From Diaphorobacter sp. HDW4A (GTDB lineage Bacteria; Pseudomonadota; Gammaproteobacteria; Burkholderiales; Burkholderiaceae_C), in contig NZ_CP049910.1 in the NCBI RefSeq assembly GCF_011305995.1, positions 4,712,001-4,776,000 on the forward strand: 64,000 nucleotides of DNA. The letters are read 5' to 3'. The notes under the pieces are model-generated. The model did no database searches, was not told the origin of the DNA, and saw nothing but the letters and a program-made list of their open reading frames with translations. A program made the position numbers and the translations under genes. Shown here piece by piece: positions 29,337 through 37,524 of the stretch. How positions within the stretch are numbered: position 1 is the first letter of the stretch; each line of letters begins with the position of its first letter.

Positions 29337-30038
29337 TCAATGGTCTCCGACGCCGTACCGCACGCGATAGGCCAGAACCCGCTCGTGATGTGCCTTCATT
29401 TCGTCGCCACCACCACTTGCCGACAGATACTGCAATAAGTCTGCCAACTTTGCGATAGTACAGACCTGCATTCCCAACTCGCCTCGCACGTACTGCACGG
29501 CACTATGGTCCACGTCGCGGCCATTCTCTGTGGCTTTTTCCTGGCGGTCCAGTGCAATCGCGATAGCGTGTGGAGTAGCGCCCGCAGCGTTGATCAGCGC
29601 GATCGACTCTCGCGCGGCGGTTCCAGCCGACATCACGTCGTCGACGATCAGCACGCGGCCCTTGAGCGGCGCGCCCACAAGGGTGCCGCCCTCGCCATGA
29701 TCCTTGGCTTCCTTGCGGTTGTAGGCAAACGGCACGTTGCGGCCCTGGCGAGCCAGCTCGACGGCCACCGTGGCCGCCAGCGGGATGCCCTTGTAGGCGG
29801 GGCCAAAGACCATGTCGAACTCCATGCCACTGGCCAGAATGGCTTTTGCATAGAATTCGGCGAGACGGCCCATTTTTGCGCCATCATCGAACAGCCCCGC
29901 ATTGAAGAAGTAGGGGCTCATCCGCCCGGCCTTGGTTTTGAATTCTCCAAAGCGCAAAACGCCGGATTCCACTGCAAATTGCACGAAATCCAGCGCCAGC
30001 CGGGTCTGTTCTGCCGTTTGATCGCTCTTGCTCACCAT
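29337..30038 (-). CDS. pyrE: Orotate phosphoribosyltransferase
   Basis: The 233-residue enzyme has the PRPP-binding loop VLIVDDVMSAGTAARES, FGPAYKGIPLA and YNRKEAKDHGEGG, all standard for PyrE. It joins orotate to PRPP in pyrimidine synthesis. ATG 30038 has AAGGAAG just upstream; longer frames add a non-conserved N-terminus. Its start codon overlaps the start of the divergent exonuclease gene (CATG at 30036-30039), so its promoter must lie inside that gene. Confidence 0.94.
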   Translation of the reverse strand: MVSKSDQTAEQTRLALDFVQFAVESGVLRFGEFKTKAGRMSPYFFNAGLFDDGAKMGRLAEFYAKAILASGMEFDMVFGPAYKGIPLAATVAVELARQGRNVPFAYNRKEAKDHGEGGTLVGAPLKGRVLIVDDVMSAGTAARESIALINAAGATPHAIAIALDRQEKATENGRDVDHSAVQYVRGELGMQVCTIAKLADLLQYLSASGGGDEMKAHHERVLAYRVRYGVGDH

Positions 30039-30852
30039 GAATTCTTCCTTGTTCAAATTAACCAGTCTCAACCTCAACGGCATTCGCTCCGCCGCGTCCA
30101 AGGGCGTGGTGGAGTGGCTGGAGGAAACTCGTCCGGATTGTATTTGCGTACAGGAAATCAAGGCTCAGGCCGCTGATATTGCCGACAAGTTCGAGTCGAT
30201 TGGCGAGCTCAAGGGCCATTTCCACTTCGCCGAGAAGAAGGGCTACTCGGGCGTCGGTGTCTACACCCGCCACGAGCCCAGCGACGTCGTGATCGGCTAC
30301 GGCTCGGGCGAATTCGACGCCGAGGGCCGCTTCGTCGAAACCCGCTTCGACACGCCCAGGCGCAAGTTCTCGATCATCAGCGCGTATTTCCCGAGCGGCT
30401 CCTCAGGCGATCTGCGTCAGCAGGCCAAATTCCGCTTTCTGGCCGAATTCCACCTGACGCTGATGAAGCTGAAGGCCGAGCGCGAGTTCATTCTCTGTGG
30501 CGACGTGAACATCGCCCACCAGCAGATCGACCTGAAAAACTGGCGCAGCAACCAGAAAAACAGTGGCTTCTTGCCAGAGGAGCGTGAGTGGATGACAAAG
30601 TTGTTGCACACAACTGACCCAACCGGTGGTCTGGTGGACGTGTATCGTCAGCTTCAGCCCGACACCACTGACAGTTGTTATACATGGTGGAGCAATCGCG
30701 GCCAGGCCTACGCGAACAACGTGGGCTGGCGCCTGGACTACCACCTGGCCACCCCGGCCATCGCGGCGCTCGCGCGGACCGAAGAAATCTACAAGGCGAA
30801 AAAATTCTCCGATCACGCGCCGATCACCATCGGCTACGAAATGAAGGTCTGA
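30037..30852 (+). CDS. xth: Exodeoxyribonuclease III / AP endonuclease
   Basis: The 271-residue protein has the exonuclease-endonuclease-phosphatase motifs LNLNGIRSA, CVQEIKAQ, GYSGVGVYTR, CGDVNIAHQQIDLKN, WRLDYHLATPA and the terminal SDHAPI. It cuts DNA at abasic sites and trims 3' ends. ATG 30037 is the only good family start; no Shine-Dalgarno is visible before it, and a TTG at 30049 is possible. The start codon overlaps that of pyrE on the other strand. Confidence 0.92.
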   Translation: MNSSLFKLTSLNLNGIRSAASKGVVEWLEETRPDCICVQEIKAQAADIADKFESIGELKGHFHFAEKKGYSGVGVYTRHEPSDVVIGYGSGEFDAEGRFVETRFDTPRRKFSIISAYFPSGSSGDLRQQAKFRFLAEFHLTLMKLKAEREFILCGDVNIAHQQIDLKNWRSNQKNSGFLPEEREWMTKLLHTTDPTGGLVDVYRQLQPDTTDSCYTWWSNRGQAYANNVGWRLDYHLATPAIAALARTEEIYKAKKFSDHAPITIGYEMKV

Positions 30853-30857
30853 AAGGA

Positions 30858-30975
30858 AACGCCCCCCTGAGCCGCTTCGCGTCTTCCCCCCGCTCTCGAA
30901 ACGCGTTGCATTTCGGGCAGGGGGACACCGCCAGCGCGGCGGGGCGGCCCTTGCGCGGCGGTTGCTGGCCTGGAC
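30858..30975. repeat. Probable Comamonadaceae intergenic repeat
   Basis: The stretch starting CGCCCCCCTGAGCCGCTTCGCG, running through GGGGGACACCGCCAGCGCGG and CGGCCCTTGCGCGGCGG, resembles a short GC-rich repeat I know from many Comamonadaceae intergenic regions. A shorter echo (CCTTGAGCCACTTCGCG) follows the TSUP gene near 7742. It has no coding potential. Confidence 0.45.
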
Positions 30976-31038
30976 CATGCTCATTCGAGTACCTGAGGTC
31001 ATTGCATACGCTGCCGGAAACCAATCAAGAGCGATAAT

Positions 31039-31059
31039 GGATGAGATAAATTCTCATCC
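31039..31059. promoter_or_regulatory. Perfect dyad before the esterase gene, possible Fur-type operator
   Basis: GGATGAGA and TCTCATCC are perfect 8-bp arms around TAAAT. The core agrees at about 11 of 19 positions with the Fur box. It lies directly before ATG 31064, where a repressor would block transcription or initiation. Esterases of this type often act on iron-siderophores, which fits, but the assignment is tentative. Confidence 0.35.
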
Positions 31060-31063
31060 TCAA

Positions 31064-32023
31064 ATGACTCAACTTCCCCGCGCCCGCCTTTCGCGCCGTG
31101 GCCTGCTGGGGCTGGGCTCGGCGTCCCTGCTGCTCAGCGCCTGCGCCGCTCCCGACATGAACACATCCGCCGCCTCCGCCCCCAACGCCCTGCGCGACGC
31201 GCCGCCCGTGCAGATTCCGGGCAGCCGCCAGCTCGACATGCGCGATGCGGCCAGCGGGCGGGTCTGGCGGGTCTTCGTCCAGGTGCCCGATGCGCCAGCG
31301 CCTGCGGGCGGCTATCCGGTGCTGTATCTCCTGGACGCCAATGCGAGCTTCGTGACGGCGGCGCAACTCGCGCGCAACACCGGCAACCGCCCGGCGGGGC
31401 TGCGCAAAGACCCGTTGATGGTGGTCGGCATTGGCTATCCGATCGACGGCTCCATGGACCAGATCGCCCGCAAGCGTGACTACACGCCGCCCCCGGTCAT
31501 GGAAGAGGGCTCGGGCGGCGCAGAGGTGTTTCTCGATTTCATCGAATGCCAGCTGCAACCGGCGCTGCGTTCCGCCTGGACCATCGACCCCGCACGGCAG
31601 ACGCTGTTCGGCCATTCGCTCGGCGGCCTGCTCGCCATTCATGCGCTGACCACCCGCAACCAGCTGTTCTCGCGCTACGCGGCGGCCAGTCCGTCGCTCT
31701 GGTGGAACGGCGCGCAGGCGCTGGGCACCGCAGAAAAGTGGATCGCGAGCGGCGCACCCACCACTCAACCAAACATCATCGTGCAACTGCGCGTCGGCTC
31801 GCGCGAGCGCACCAAACGCAAGGAAAGCGATCCCGCGCGTGCAGCCAAAGCTGCCGAGCGGCGCATGAACGAGCATGTGGAAACACTGGCCGAGCGCCTG
31901 TCCGCGCTGCAGCGCCCGCAACTCGAGGTCGACAGCCAGGAGCTGTCTGGCCTCGACCACGGCAGCACGCTCGCGCCCGCCCTGATCGACGCCATCGCCC
32001 TCGCTCAGCGCGAAGCCATGTAG
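31064..32023 (+). CDS. Lipoprotein or Tat-exported alpha/beta-hydrolase (siderophore-esterase-like)
   Basis: The 319-residue protein starts with a twin-Arg stretch (LSRRGLLGLGSASLLLSAC) that also ends in a lipobox, so it is probably an exported lipoprotein. The hydrolase part has GHSLGG with the nucleophile Ser and a late DHGSTLAPAL that may hold the His. YPVLYLLDANASF is typical of the esterase D/IroE group. ATG 31037 is an alternative start, but it would place the palindrome inside the gene. The 3' end overlaps the converging kinase gene by 19 bp. Confidence 0.75.
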   Translation: MTQLPRARLSRRGLLGLGSASLLLSACAAPDMNTSAASAPNALRDAPPVQIPGSRQLDMRDAASGRVWRVFVQVPDAPAPAGGYPVLYLLDANASFVTAAQLARNTGNRPAGLRKDPLMVVGIGYPIDGSMDQIARKRDYTPPPVMEEGSGGAEVFLDFIECQLQPALRSAWTIDPARQTLFGHSLGGLLAIHALTTRNQLFSRYAAASPSLWWNGAQALGTAEKWIASGAPTTQPNIIVQLRVGSRERTKRKESDPARAAKAAERRMNEHVETLAERLSALQRPQLEVDSQELSGLDHGSTLAPALIDAIALAQREAM

Positions 32024-33051
32024 CGCTCTGCCGCCTGCCAGCCGAGGTCGGCCAGCGGGCCCGCCTTGCGCCCGGTCTCCACCGCATCGTCGGCCGTCGC
32101 ATTGCCGTCGGCCGCGCGCTGAGCGATGCCATGCAGGATGGCGGCCATGCGAAACAGGTTGTAGGCGATGTAAAAATCCCAGTGCCCCGCCGCATCGCGG
32201 CCGGTGGCGTCGCCGTACCACTTCACGTACTGCTCTTCCGACGGGATGCCGAGCTTGGCAAGATCCAGCCCGCCAATGCCGCGCCACAGGTCGTGCGGAA
32301 TGCGCCAGCCCATGCACTGGTACGACAGATCGGCCAGCGGATGGCCCAGTGTCGACAGCTCCCAGTCAAGCACGCCGATCACGCGTGCCTCGGTGGGGTG
32401 GAAGATCAGGTTGTCGAGCCGGTAGTCGCCGTGCACCAGCGTGGTCTCGTCGCCTGCGGGCAGATTCTCGGGCAGCCAGTCCATGAGCTTGTGCATGGAC
32501 TCGCTCACCGGCAGCGTCGATTCCTTGCACTGCCTCGTCCAGCGCGCGATCTGACGGCCGATGTAGTTACCTTCCTTGCCGTAGTCGGCAAGGCCCACCG
32601 CCTTGTAATCGACCGCGTGCAGACCAGCGATCACGCGGTTCATCTCGCGGTAGATCGCCAAACGCCCGGCGTTGCTCATGCCGGGCAACGACTGGTCCAT
32701 GAACACGCGACCGTCCAGAAACTCCATCACGTAGAACGGCGTGCCGATCAGGTCCGTGTCCTCGCAATAGTCGAGCATGCGCGGCACCGGCACGCCGGTA
32801 TCGGCCAGCGCCTTCATCACGCGGAATTCGCGGTCGATGGCGTGCGCCGAGGCGATCAGCGCTCCCGGCGGCTTTTTGCGCAGCACGTAGTGGCGGCCAT
32901 TGCCTGCGTCGATGCGGAAGGTCGGATTCGACTGCCCACCCGCAAGCACGCGCACCTCAAGCGGATGCTGTGCATCGGCAAGCCCCTTGCCTTGCAGATA
33001 CGCCCAAAGCGCTTCGGCAGGAAGCGTGGTGTTGGTGTTTTTTTCGCTCAT
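32005..33051 (-). CDS. APH-family phosphotransferase (ACAD10/11- or LvaA-like kinase)
   Basis: The 348-residue kinase has the nucleotide-loop GGQSNPTFRID, catalytic HGDYRLDNLIFHP near residue 207 and the metal-binding VLDWELSTLGHPLADL. This matches the APH branch found in ACAD10/11 and in bacterial LvaA rather than antibiotic kinases. Those enzymes phosphorylate the 4-hydroxyl of 4-hydroxyacyl-CoA. The start overlaps the stop of the SDR gene as ATGA, so it is translationally coupled as the third gene of a three-gene operon. Confidence 0.85.
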   Translation of the reverse strand: MSEKNTNTTLPAEALWAYLQGKGLADAQHPLEVRVLAGGQSNPTFRIDAGNGRHYVLRKKPPGALIASAHAIDREFRVMKALADTGVPVPRMLDYCEDTDLIGTPFYVMEFLDGRVFMDQSLPGMSNAGRLAIYREMNRVIAGLHAVDYKAVGLADYGKEGNYIGRQIARWTRQCKESTLPVSESMHKLMDWLPENLPAGDETTLVHGDYRLDNLIFHPTEARVIGVLDWELSTLGHPLADLSYQCMGWRIPHDLWRGIGGLDLAKLGIPSEEQYVKWYGDATGRDAAGHWDFYIAYNLFRMAAILHGIAQRAADGNATADDAVETGRKAGPLADLGWQAAERYMASR

Positions 33052-33818
33052 AGTCCGCTCACCAAATGTGCACCGTCCACTGCAACGGCGGAGCCCGACA
33101 TTGCCGCTCCCGCGTCAGATGCAAGCAGCAACAGCGGCCCATCTAGATCGCTCAGCTCGCTGAAACGGCGGCTTGGAATGCGCATGCGCAGCTTCTCGCC
33201 CTGCTCGCTCGTCAAAAAGTCGCGGTTCAGATCGGTGATCACATAGCCCGGCAGCAGCGCATTCACGCGGATACGAAAGCGCGCGAGTTCCAGCGCCATC
33301 GCCTTGGTCGCCTGAATCACACCGGCCTTGGAGATCGCATAAGGCGCCACGCCGCCGCCCACGCGCTCGCCGAGGATCGAAGCCACGTTGACGATGGCAC
33401 CGCCCTTCTTCGCGGCCACCATGCGACGTGCGGCCTCGGTTGCGACCAGCCAATTGCCCTTGAGATTGGTATCGATCACGCTGTCGAAATCTTCCTCGGT
33501 CTGATCGAGCAGCGCGCGCGTCACGGTCACGCCCGCGTTGTTGACGATCACGTCGGGAACGGCCCATTCACCAATCGCATCGAAGCAGCTTTTCACGCTC
33601 GCGCCATTGCTCACGTCAAGCGAAAACGCACGCGCTTCGCCGCCGCTTTTCACGATGCCGTCGACCACCGACTGCAGCTTGTCCGCACGCCGCGCGGCCA
33701 CTGCCACCTTCGCGCCGTTGGCCGCCAGCATCTGCGCGAAATGCGTGCCGAGACCGCTCGACGCGCCGGTCACCAGCACGAGCTTGTCCTTGAGGCTGAA
33801 CTTGTCCGTCGTGCTCAT
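33048..33818 (-). CDS. Short-chain dehydrogenase/reductase
   Basis: The 256-residue SDR has TGASSGLGTHF (cofactor loop, residues 17-27), NNAGV, VASILG with the catalytic Ser, and YAISK (YxxxK). R in AARRADK suggests NADP. It lies between an acyl-CoA dehydrogenase and an APH kinase with four-base overlaps at both ends. In the comparable lva pathway an SDR (LvaD) reduces the 4-keto acyl-CoA; that role is an inference here. Confidence 0.85.
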   Translation of the reverse strand: MSTTDKFSLKDKLVLVTGASSGLGTHFAQMLAANGAKVAVAARRADKLQSVVDGIVKSGGEARAFSLDVSNGASVKSCFDAIGEWAVPDVIVNNAGVTVTRALLDQTEEDFDSVIDTNLKGNWLVATEAARRMVAAKKGGAIVNVASILGERVGGGVAPYAISKAGVIQATKAMALELARFRIRVNALLPGYVITDLNRDFLTSEQGEKLRMRIPSRRFSELSDLDGPLLLLASDAGAAMSGSAVAVDGAHLVSGL

Positions 33819-35002
33819 GCGTGTGCCTCCGCAGCCGCTTTTTCGGCCATGTGCACCAGCTTGCGCGCCATGCTCCAGCGGTGCACTTCGCTCGGGCCGT
33901 CATAGATGCGGAAGGCGCGCATGTCACTGAAGATGCGCATCACCGGCGTCTCACCTGTCACGCCCATGCCGCCGAGCATCTGCACGCAGCGGTCCACCAC
34001 GCGCCATTCGGCTTCGGAGCAGATCACCTTGGCGCGGCTCGATTCGTAGTTGCCCTTTTCACCCTGATCGAGCAGCCATGCCGTGTGCCAGATGTTCATG
34101 CGCGCGGAGTGCAGATCCATGTCGTTGTCGGCCAGCATGAAGCCCACGCCTTCGTGCTCGGCCAGCGGCTTGCCGAAGGCCTGGCGCTTGCGCGTGTATT
34201 CGAGCGCGACCTCGTGTGCGCGGCGCGCCTGGCCAAGCCAGCGCATGCAGTGCGTGAGCCGCGCGGGTGCCAGTCGCACCTGCGCGTAACGAAAGCCCTT
34301 GCCGATCTCGCCGAGCACGTCGGCCTCGGGCACACGCAGATTGTCGAAACGCAGCACGCCGTGGCCGCCGGTGAAGCACGAGTCCATCGCGTCCATGCTG
34401 CGCTCCAGCACGATTTCGGGGCGGTCCATGTCGGAGAGGAACATCGTCGCCGAGCCGTCCTCCATGCGCGCCATGATGATCACATAGTCCGCGCCCTCGG
34501 CGCCGGTGATGAACCACTTCGTGCCGTTGATCACATAGTCGCTGCCATCCTTGACCGCCGTGGTCGCGAGCATCGACGGATCGGCACCTGCCCCCGGCGA
34601 CGGCTCGGTCATCGCAAAGCACGAGCGCAGCTTGCCTTCGACCTGCGGGCGCAGCCAACGCTCTTTCTGTGCGTGCGTGGCGACTTCTTCCATCAGGTGG
34701 ATGTTGCCTTCGTCCGGTGCATGAATGTTCATCGCCGTCGGGCCGAGCCAGGAGTAACCTGCCTCCTCGAACACCACCGCCTTCTCGACGTGTGTAAGTC
34801 CCATGCCGCCCAGTTCTTTCGACGCATGTGGCGTCAGCAGCCCGGCGTCGCGCGCAAGGCCCACCAGCTCGCGGCGCAGCTCCTCGCTCGGACCATGCGT
34901 GGACTGGCGCGGATCGCGCTCCAGCGGAATCACCTGCTCGGCAATAAAGCGCCGCGTTCTGTCACGCAGCACGCGCAACTCGGGGGAAAGCGAAAAGTCC
35001 AT
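33815..35002 (-). CDS. Acyl-CoA dehydrogenase (ACAD10/11- or LvaC-like)
   Basis: The 395-residue flavoprotein has CFAMTEPSPGAGADPSML, WFITGAEGADYVIIMARM, the helical domain RQAFGKPLAEHEGVGFML and the C-terminal QMLGGMGVTGETPVMRIFSDMRAFRIYDGPSEVHRW. It is the first gene of the operon with the SDR and APH kinase, and shares a four-base overlap with the SDR. The set suggests conversion of 4-hydroxyacyl-CoA through a phosphorylated intermediate. A GntR regulator is divergent. Confidence 0.87.
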   Translation of the reverse strand: MDFSLSPELRVLRDRTRRFIAEQVIPLERDPRQSTHGPSEELRRELVGLARDAGLLTPHASKELGGMGLTHVEKAVVFEEAGYSWLGPTAMNIHAPDEGNIHLMEEVATHAQKERWLRPQVEGKLRSCFAMTEPSPGAGADPSMLATTAVKDGSDYVINGTKWFITGAEGADYVIIMARMEDGSATMFLSDMDRPEIVLERSMDAMDSCFTGGHGVLRFDNLRVPEADVLGEIGKGFRYAQVRLAPARLTHCMRWLGQARRAHEVALEYTRKRQAFGKPLAEHEGVGFMLADNDMDLHSARMNIWHTAWLLDQGEKGNYESSRAKVICSEAEWRVVDRCVQMLGGMGVTGETPVMRIFSDMRAFRIYDGPSEVHRWSMARKLVHMAEKAAAEAHA

Positions 35003-35061
35003 GAATTCTCCTCGGGGAAACAGTGGGCCGGCATCCTGAGCCGTTCTTCACGACAACACAG

Positions 35062-35074
35062 ATTGTTCAACAAT
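35062..35074. promoter_or_regulatory. Probable GntR/FadR-type operator
   Basis: ATTGTTCAACAAT is a perfect palindrome containing TTGT-TCA-ACAA, the TNGT-N3-ACNA form of FadR-family operators. It lies between the divergent acyl-CoA dehydrogenase operon and the GntR gene, 60 bp from the former. Confidence 0.5.
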
Positions 35075-35228
35075 ATTGAAACACACCCACCGATGACTCA
35101 CTATCCTGTTGGCGACAACCCGGCGCATCGGACAAGACCTCCAACGCCGGGTTCTGGCATATTCCCTACCCATTACGGGCTGCCGACTCAGGCATCGCCC
35201 GGTCCACCTCATTCGGCACAAGCATCCC

Positions 35229-35924
35229 ATGGCGCGCACCCAGACCGAGCAAGCAGACGAGCAGACAACACAACAGGAAGGCCGCAGTGACAGTGCCTCT
35301 GGCAGTGTCTTCTACGGCATCATGAAAGGGCTCGAAAACCAGTCGTTCGTGCCCGGCCAGCGGCTCGTGGAAGTGGATCTCGCCGCGCAATACGGCGTGA
35401 GCCGCAACTCGGTGCGCGAGGCCCTGCAGCGCCTCTGCGCAGAAGGCGTGATCGAACTCTCGCGCAACAAGGGCGCGGCGATCCGTTCGCTCACACTGAA
35501 GCAGACGCTCGAAGTGCTCGACGTGGCCGAACGCATGACCGGCCTGCTCGCGAAAAGCGCCGCACAGGGCATCGCCGACGGCCAGTCGCCCGAGCCCATC
35601 ACGCAGGCCCTGCGCGAACTCGGTCTCGCCGACCAGGCCAACGACAGCGAAGCCTTTGCGCGCGCACGCCGCAGCCTCTATCGCGCATTCCTCGTCGCGA
35701 GTGACAGCCAGGAAATGCGCCGCCTGTTCCCCTCCATCCAGATGCCCATCGTCTACGCTCAGCACCGCCCGGCCACACTGCAAAAAGTGCGCATGCGCGA
35801 CTACCAGACCATGAGCGAGGCGATCCTCGCGGGCAACGCAGCGGCGGCGGACAAGGCGGGGATGGCGCATGTGCAGAACGTGCGGGCGGCGATTGTTCGC
35901 CAGCACGAAGCGCGCACGGGCTAG
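35229..35924 (+). CDS. GntR-family (FCD) transcriptional regulator
   Basis: The 231-residue protein has an N-terminal winged helix (FVPGQRLVEVDLAAQYGVSRNSVREALQRLCAEGVIELSRNKGAAIR) and an all-helical ligand domain of FCD type. It is divergent from the acyl-CoA dehydrogenase-SDR-kinase operon and is its likely regulator, through the palindrome at 35062. ATG 35229 begins just before the DNA-binding domain; the longer frame from 35109 is not needed. The 3' end overlaps the converging mocR stop by four bases. Confidence 0.85.
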   Translation: MARTQTEQADEQTTQQEGRSDSASGSVFYGIMKGLENQSFVPGQRLVEVDLAAQYGVSRNSVREALQRLCAEGVIELSRNKGAAIRSLTLKQTLEVLDVAERMTGLLAKSAAQGIADGQSPEPITQALRELGLADQANDSEAFARARRSLYRAFLVASDSQEMRRLFPSIQMPIVYAQHRPATLQKVRMRDYQTMSEAILAGNAAAADKAGMAHVQNVRAAIVRQHEARTG

Positions 35925-37327
35925 GTTTTTGTGCTCCCCAGCAATTCCCCCACCGCCTTCTGAAACCTCGGATCCAGCATTGCCGGCACGTTGCAGCGCG
36001 ACCAGGCCGACGGTGCCGACGAGTCAAGATGGAACACCCGGCCCGGTGCCATCTTCACGCCGTGGGGCAGCAGCGCTTCGGCGAACTGCAGCGAGTCCTC
36101 GACGCCCGGAAACTTCACCCACAGATACAGCGTCTGCGCGTTGCGCGCGAAGACCTCGCAGCCTTGCGCGTCGAGCCACTGCTGGGCCTGTTCGGTGGCG
36201 GCGCCGAGCTTCTGGCGCAGCTTGACAAGGTGGCGTTCGTAGCGGCCCTCGCGCAGCATCACGTCGACCATCCGCTCGCAGTATTCCGAGCCGCTCACGT
36301 GGATCAGCGCCTTGAGATCGGCCAGATCGTTGGCGAGCGCGGCGCTGCAGGCGATGTAGCCCACGCGCAGCGCGGCCGAGAATGATTTGGAAAAACTACC
36401 CACGTAGATCGTGCGCTCAAGCTGGTCGAGCGTCGACAGGCGCACGGCAGAGGTGGGCTTGAAATCGGCGAACGGGTCGTCCTCGACGATCACCAGATTG
36501 TGGCGCTCGGCGAGCTGCAGCAAGCGATAGGCCTTGGGCACGCTGAGGTCCGAGCCCGTGGGGTTATGCGCGAGCGACTGGGTGAAGAACAGGCGCGGGC
36601 GCTCGTTGACGAGGATGCGTTCGAGCGCCGCGAGATCGGGGCCGTCGGCCTCGCGCGGCACGCCAATCACGCGCGCTCCCGCAAGCTTGAGTTTGCCGAA
36701 CAGCAGGTAGTAGCCGGGCTCGTCCACCAGCACAGTCGCACCAGGCGGCACGAAGTAGCGGATCACCAGATCGAGCGCGTCGTTCGCGCCGTGCGTGAGC
36801 ACCAGCTGGTTCGGTTGCACGGCCAGCTCCAGCACGCCGAGCTTGCGCACCAGACTCTCGCGCAGTGGCGTGTAGCCAAAGCGGTTGCCGTAGCGGAACA
36901 GCGAGCCCAGCCCGGTGCGTACCACCTTCTGGTAGTAGCGGTCCATGCGCATGTCGGCCAGCCATTCGATGGGCGGAAAACCATCGCCCACCGCCGCCAC
37001 CTCGGGCTGGGTGATGAGCTGCTCGCGCGCGAGCCACACGGTGTCCATCGCGCGGCCGAGCTGGCCACTGTCCTCGTCCACTGCGCGGGGCTTGCGCAGT
37101 TGCTGCGACACGTAGAAGCCCGATCCCCGGCGCGGCTCGATCATGCCGCGCGAGACCAGCAGGTCGAACGCCGACACCACGGTGTTCTTGGCGTAGCGGT
37201 GCAGCTGCGCGAGCTCGCGCAGCGACGGCAGCTTGTCGCCGGGCTGGTAGACGCCGTCGGTGATCTGCTGGCCGATCAGATCCGCCAGTTTGTCCGCAAT
37301 CGGTGCGGAGCGCCGTGCCTCGCTCAT
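35921..37327 (-). CDS. MocR-type regulator (GntR DNA-binding plus aminotransferase-like domain)
   Basis: The 468-residue protein fuses a winged helix ([32 protein letters not shown], residues 9-40) to a fold-type I aminotransferase domain. That domain has [17 protein letters not shown] and the PLP-binding Lys in [15 protein letters not shown]. MocR regulators bind PLP and often control PLP, GABA or amine genes. This one is divergent from HMG-CoA reductase with a strong palindrome between them, so it probably controls that locus. ATG 37327 is used; the earlier open frame crosses the operator. Confidence 0.87.
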   Translation of the reverse strand: MSEARRSAPIADKLADLIGQQITDGVYQPGDKLPSLRELAQLHRYAKNTVVSAFDLLVSRGMIEPRRGSGFYVSQQLRKPRAVDEDSGQLGRAMDTVWLAREQLITQPEVAAVGDGFPPIEWLADMRMDRYYQKVVRTGLGSLFRYGNRFGYTPLRESLVRKLGVLELAVQPNQLVLTHGANDALDLVIRYFVPPGATVLVDEPGYYLLFGKLKLAGARVIGVPREADGPDLAALERILVNERPRLFFTQSLAHNPTGSDLSVPKAYRLLQLAERHNLVIVEDDPFADFKPTSAVRLSTLDQLERTIYVGSFSKSFSAALRVGYIACSAALANDLADLKALIHVSGSEYCERMVDVMLREGRYERHLVKLRQKLGAATEQAQQWLDAQGCEVFARNAQTLYLWVKFPGVEDSLQFAEALLPHGVKMAPGRVFHLDSSAPSAWSRCNVPAMLDPRFQKAVGELLGSTKT

Positions 37328-37426
37328 GGGTGTGTGTCTCCGTCCATCGGGTGAATTCTCGCGTCGTAGCGACCCGCCACCCGGGTTTTGCACCGAAATG
37401 CTGCACTGCAACGAGACTGTTTGTGC

Positions 37427-37456
37427 AAACTGTACCTTTTTATAAAGGTACAGTTT
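37427..37456. promoter_or_regulatory. 13-bp-arm palindrome: probable MocR operator
   Basis: AAACTGTACCTTT (37427-37439) and AAAGGTACAGTTT (37444-37456) are perfect complements across TTAT. CTGTTTG-type words recur at 37417 and 37473. It sits between mocR and the HMG-CoA reductase gene, 69 bp before the latter. Confidence 0.65.
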
Positions 37457-37524
37457 CAATACAGTCGGACCAACTGTTTGAAATCGCCCCCTTTTGGGGC
37501 GGTGCCTACCCGGACTTTTCACCC

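Noticed and set aside
31546..33246. 566-residue plus-strand open frame across the esterase, kinase and SDR genes
   Set aside because: Spans three well-supported genes and has no coherent domain.
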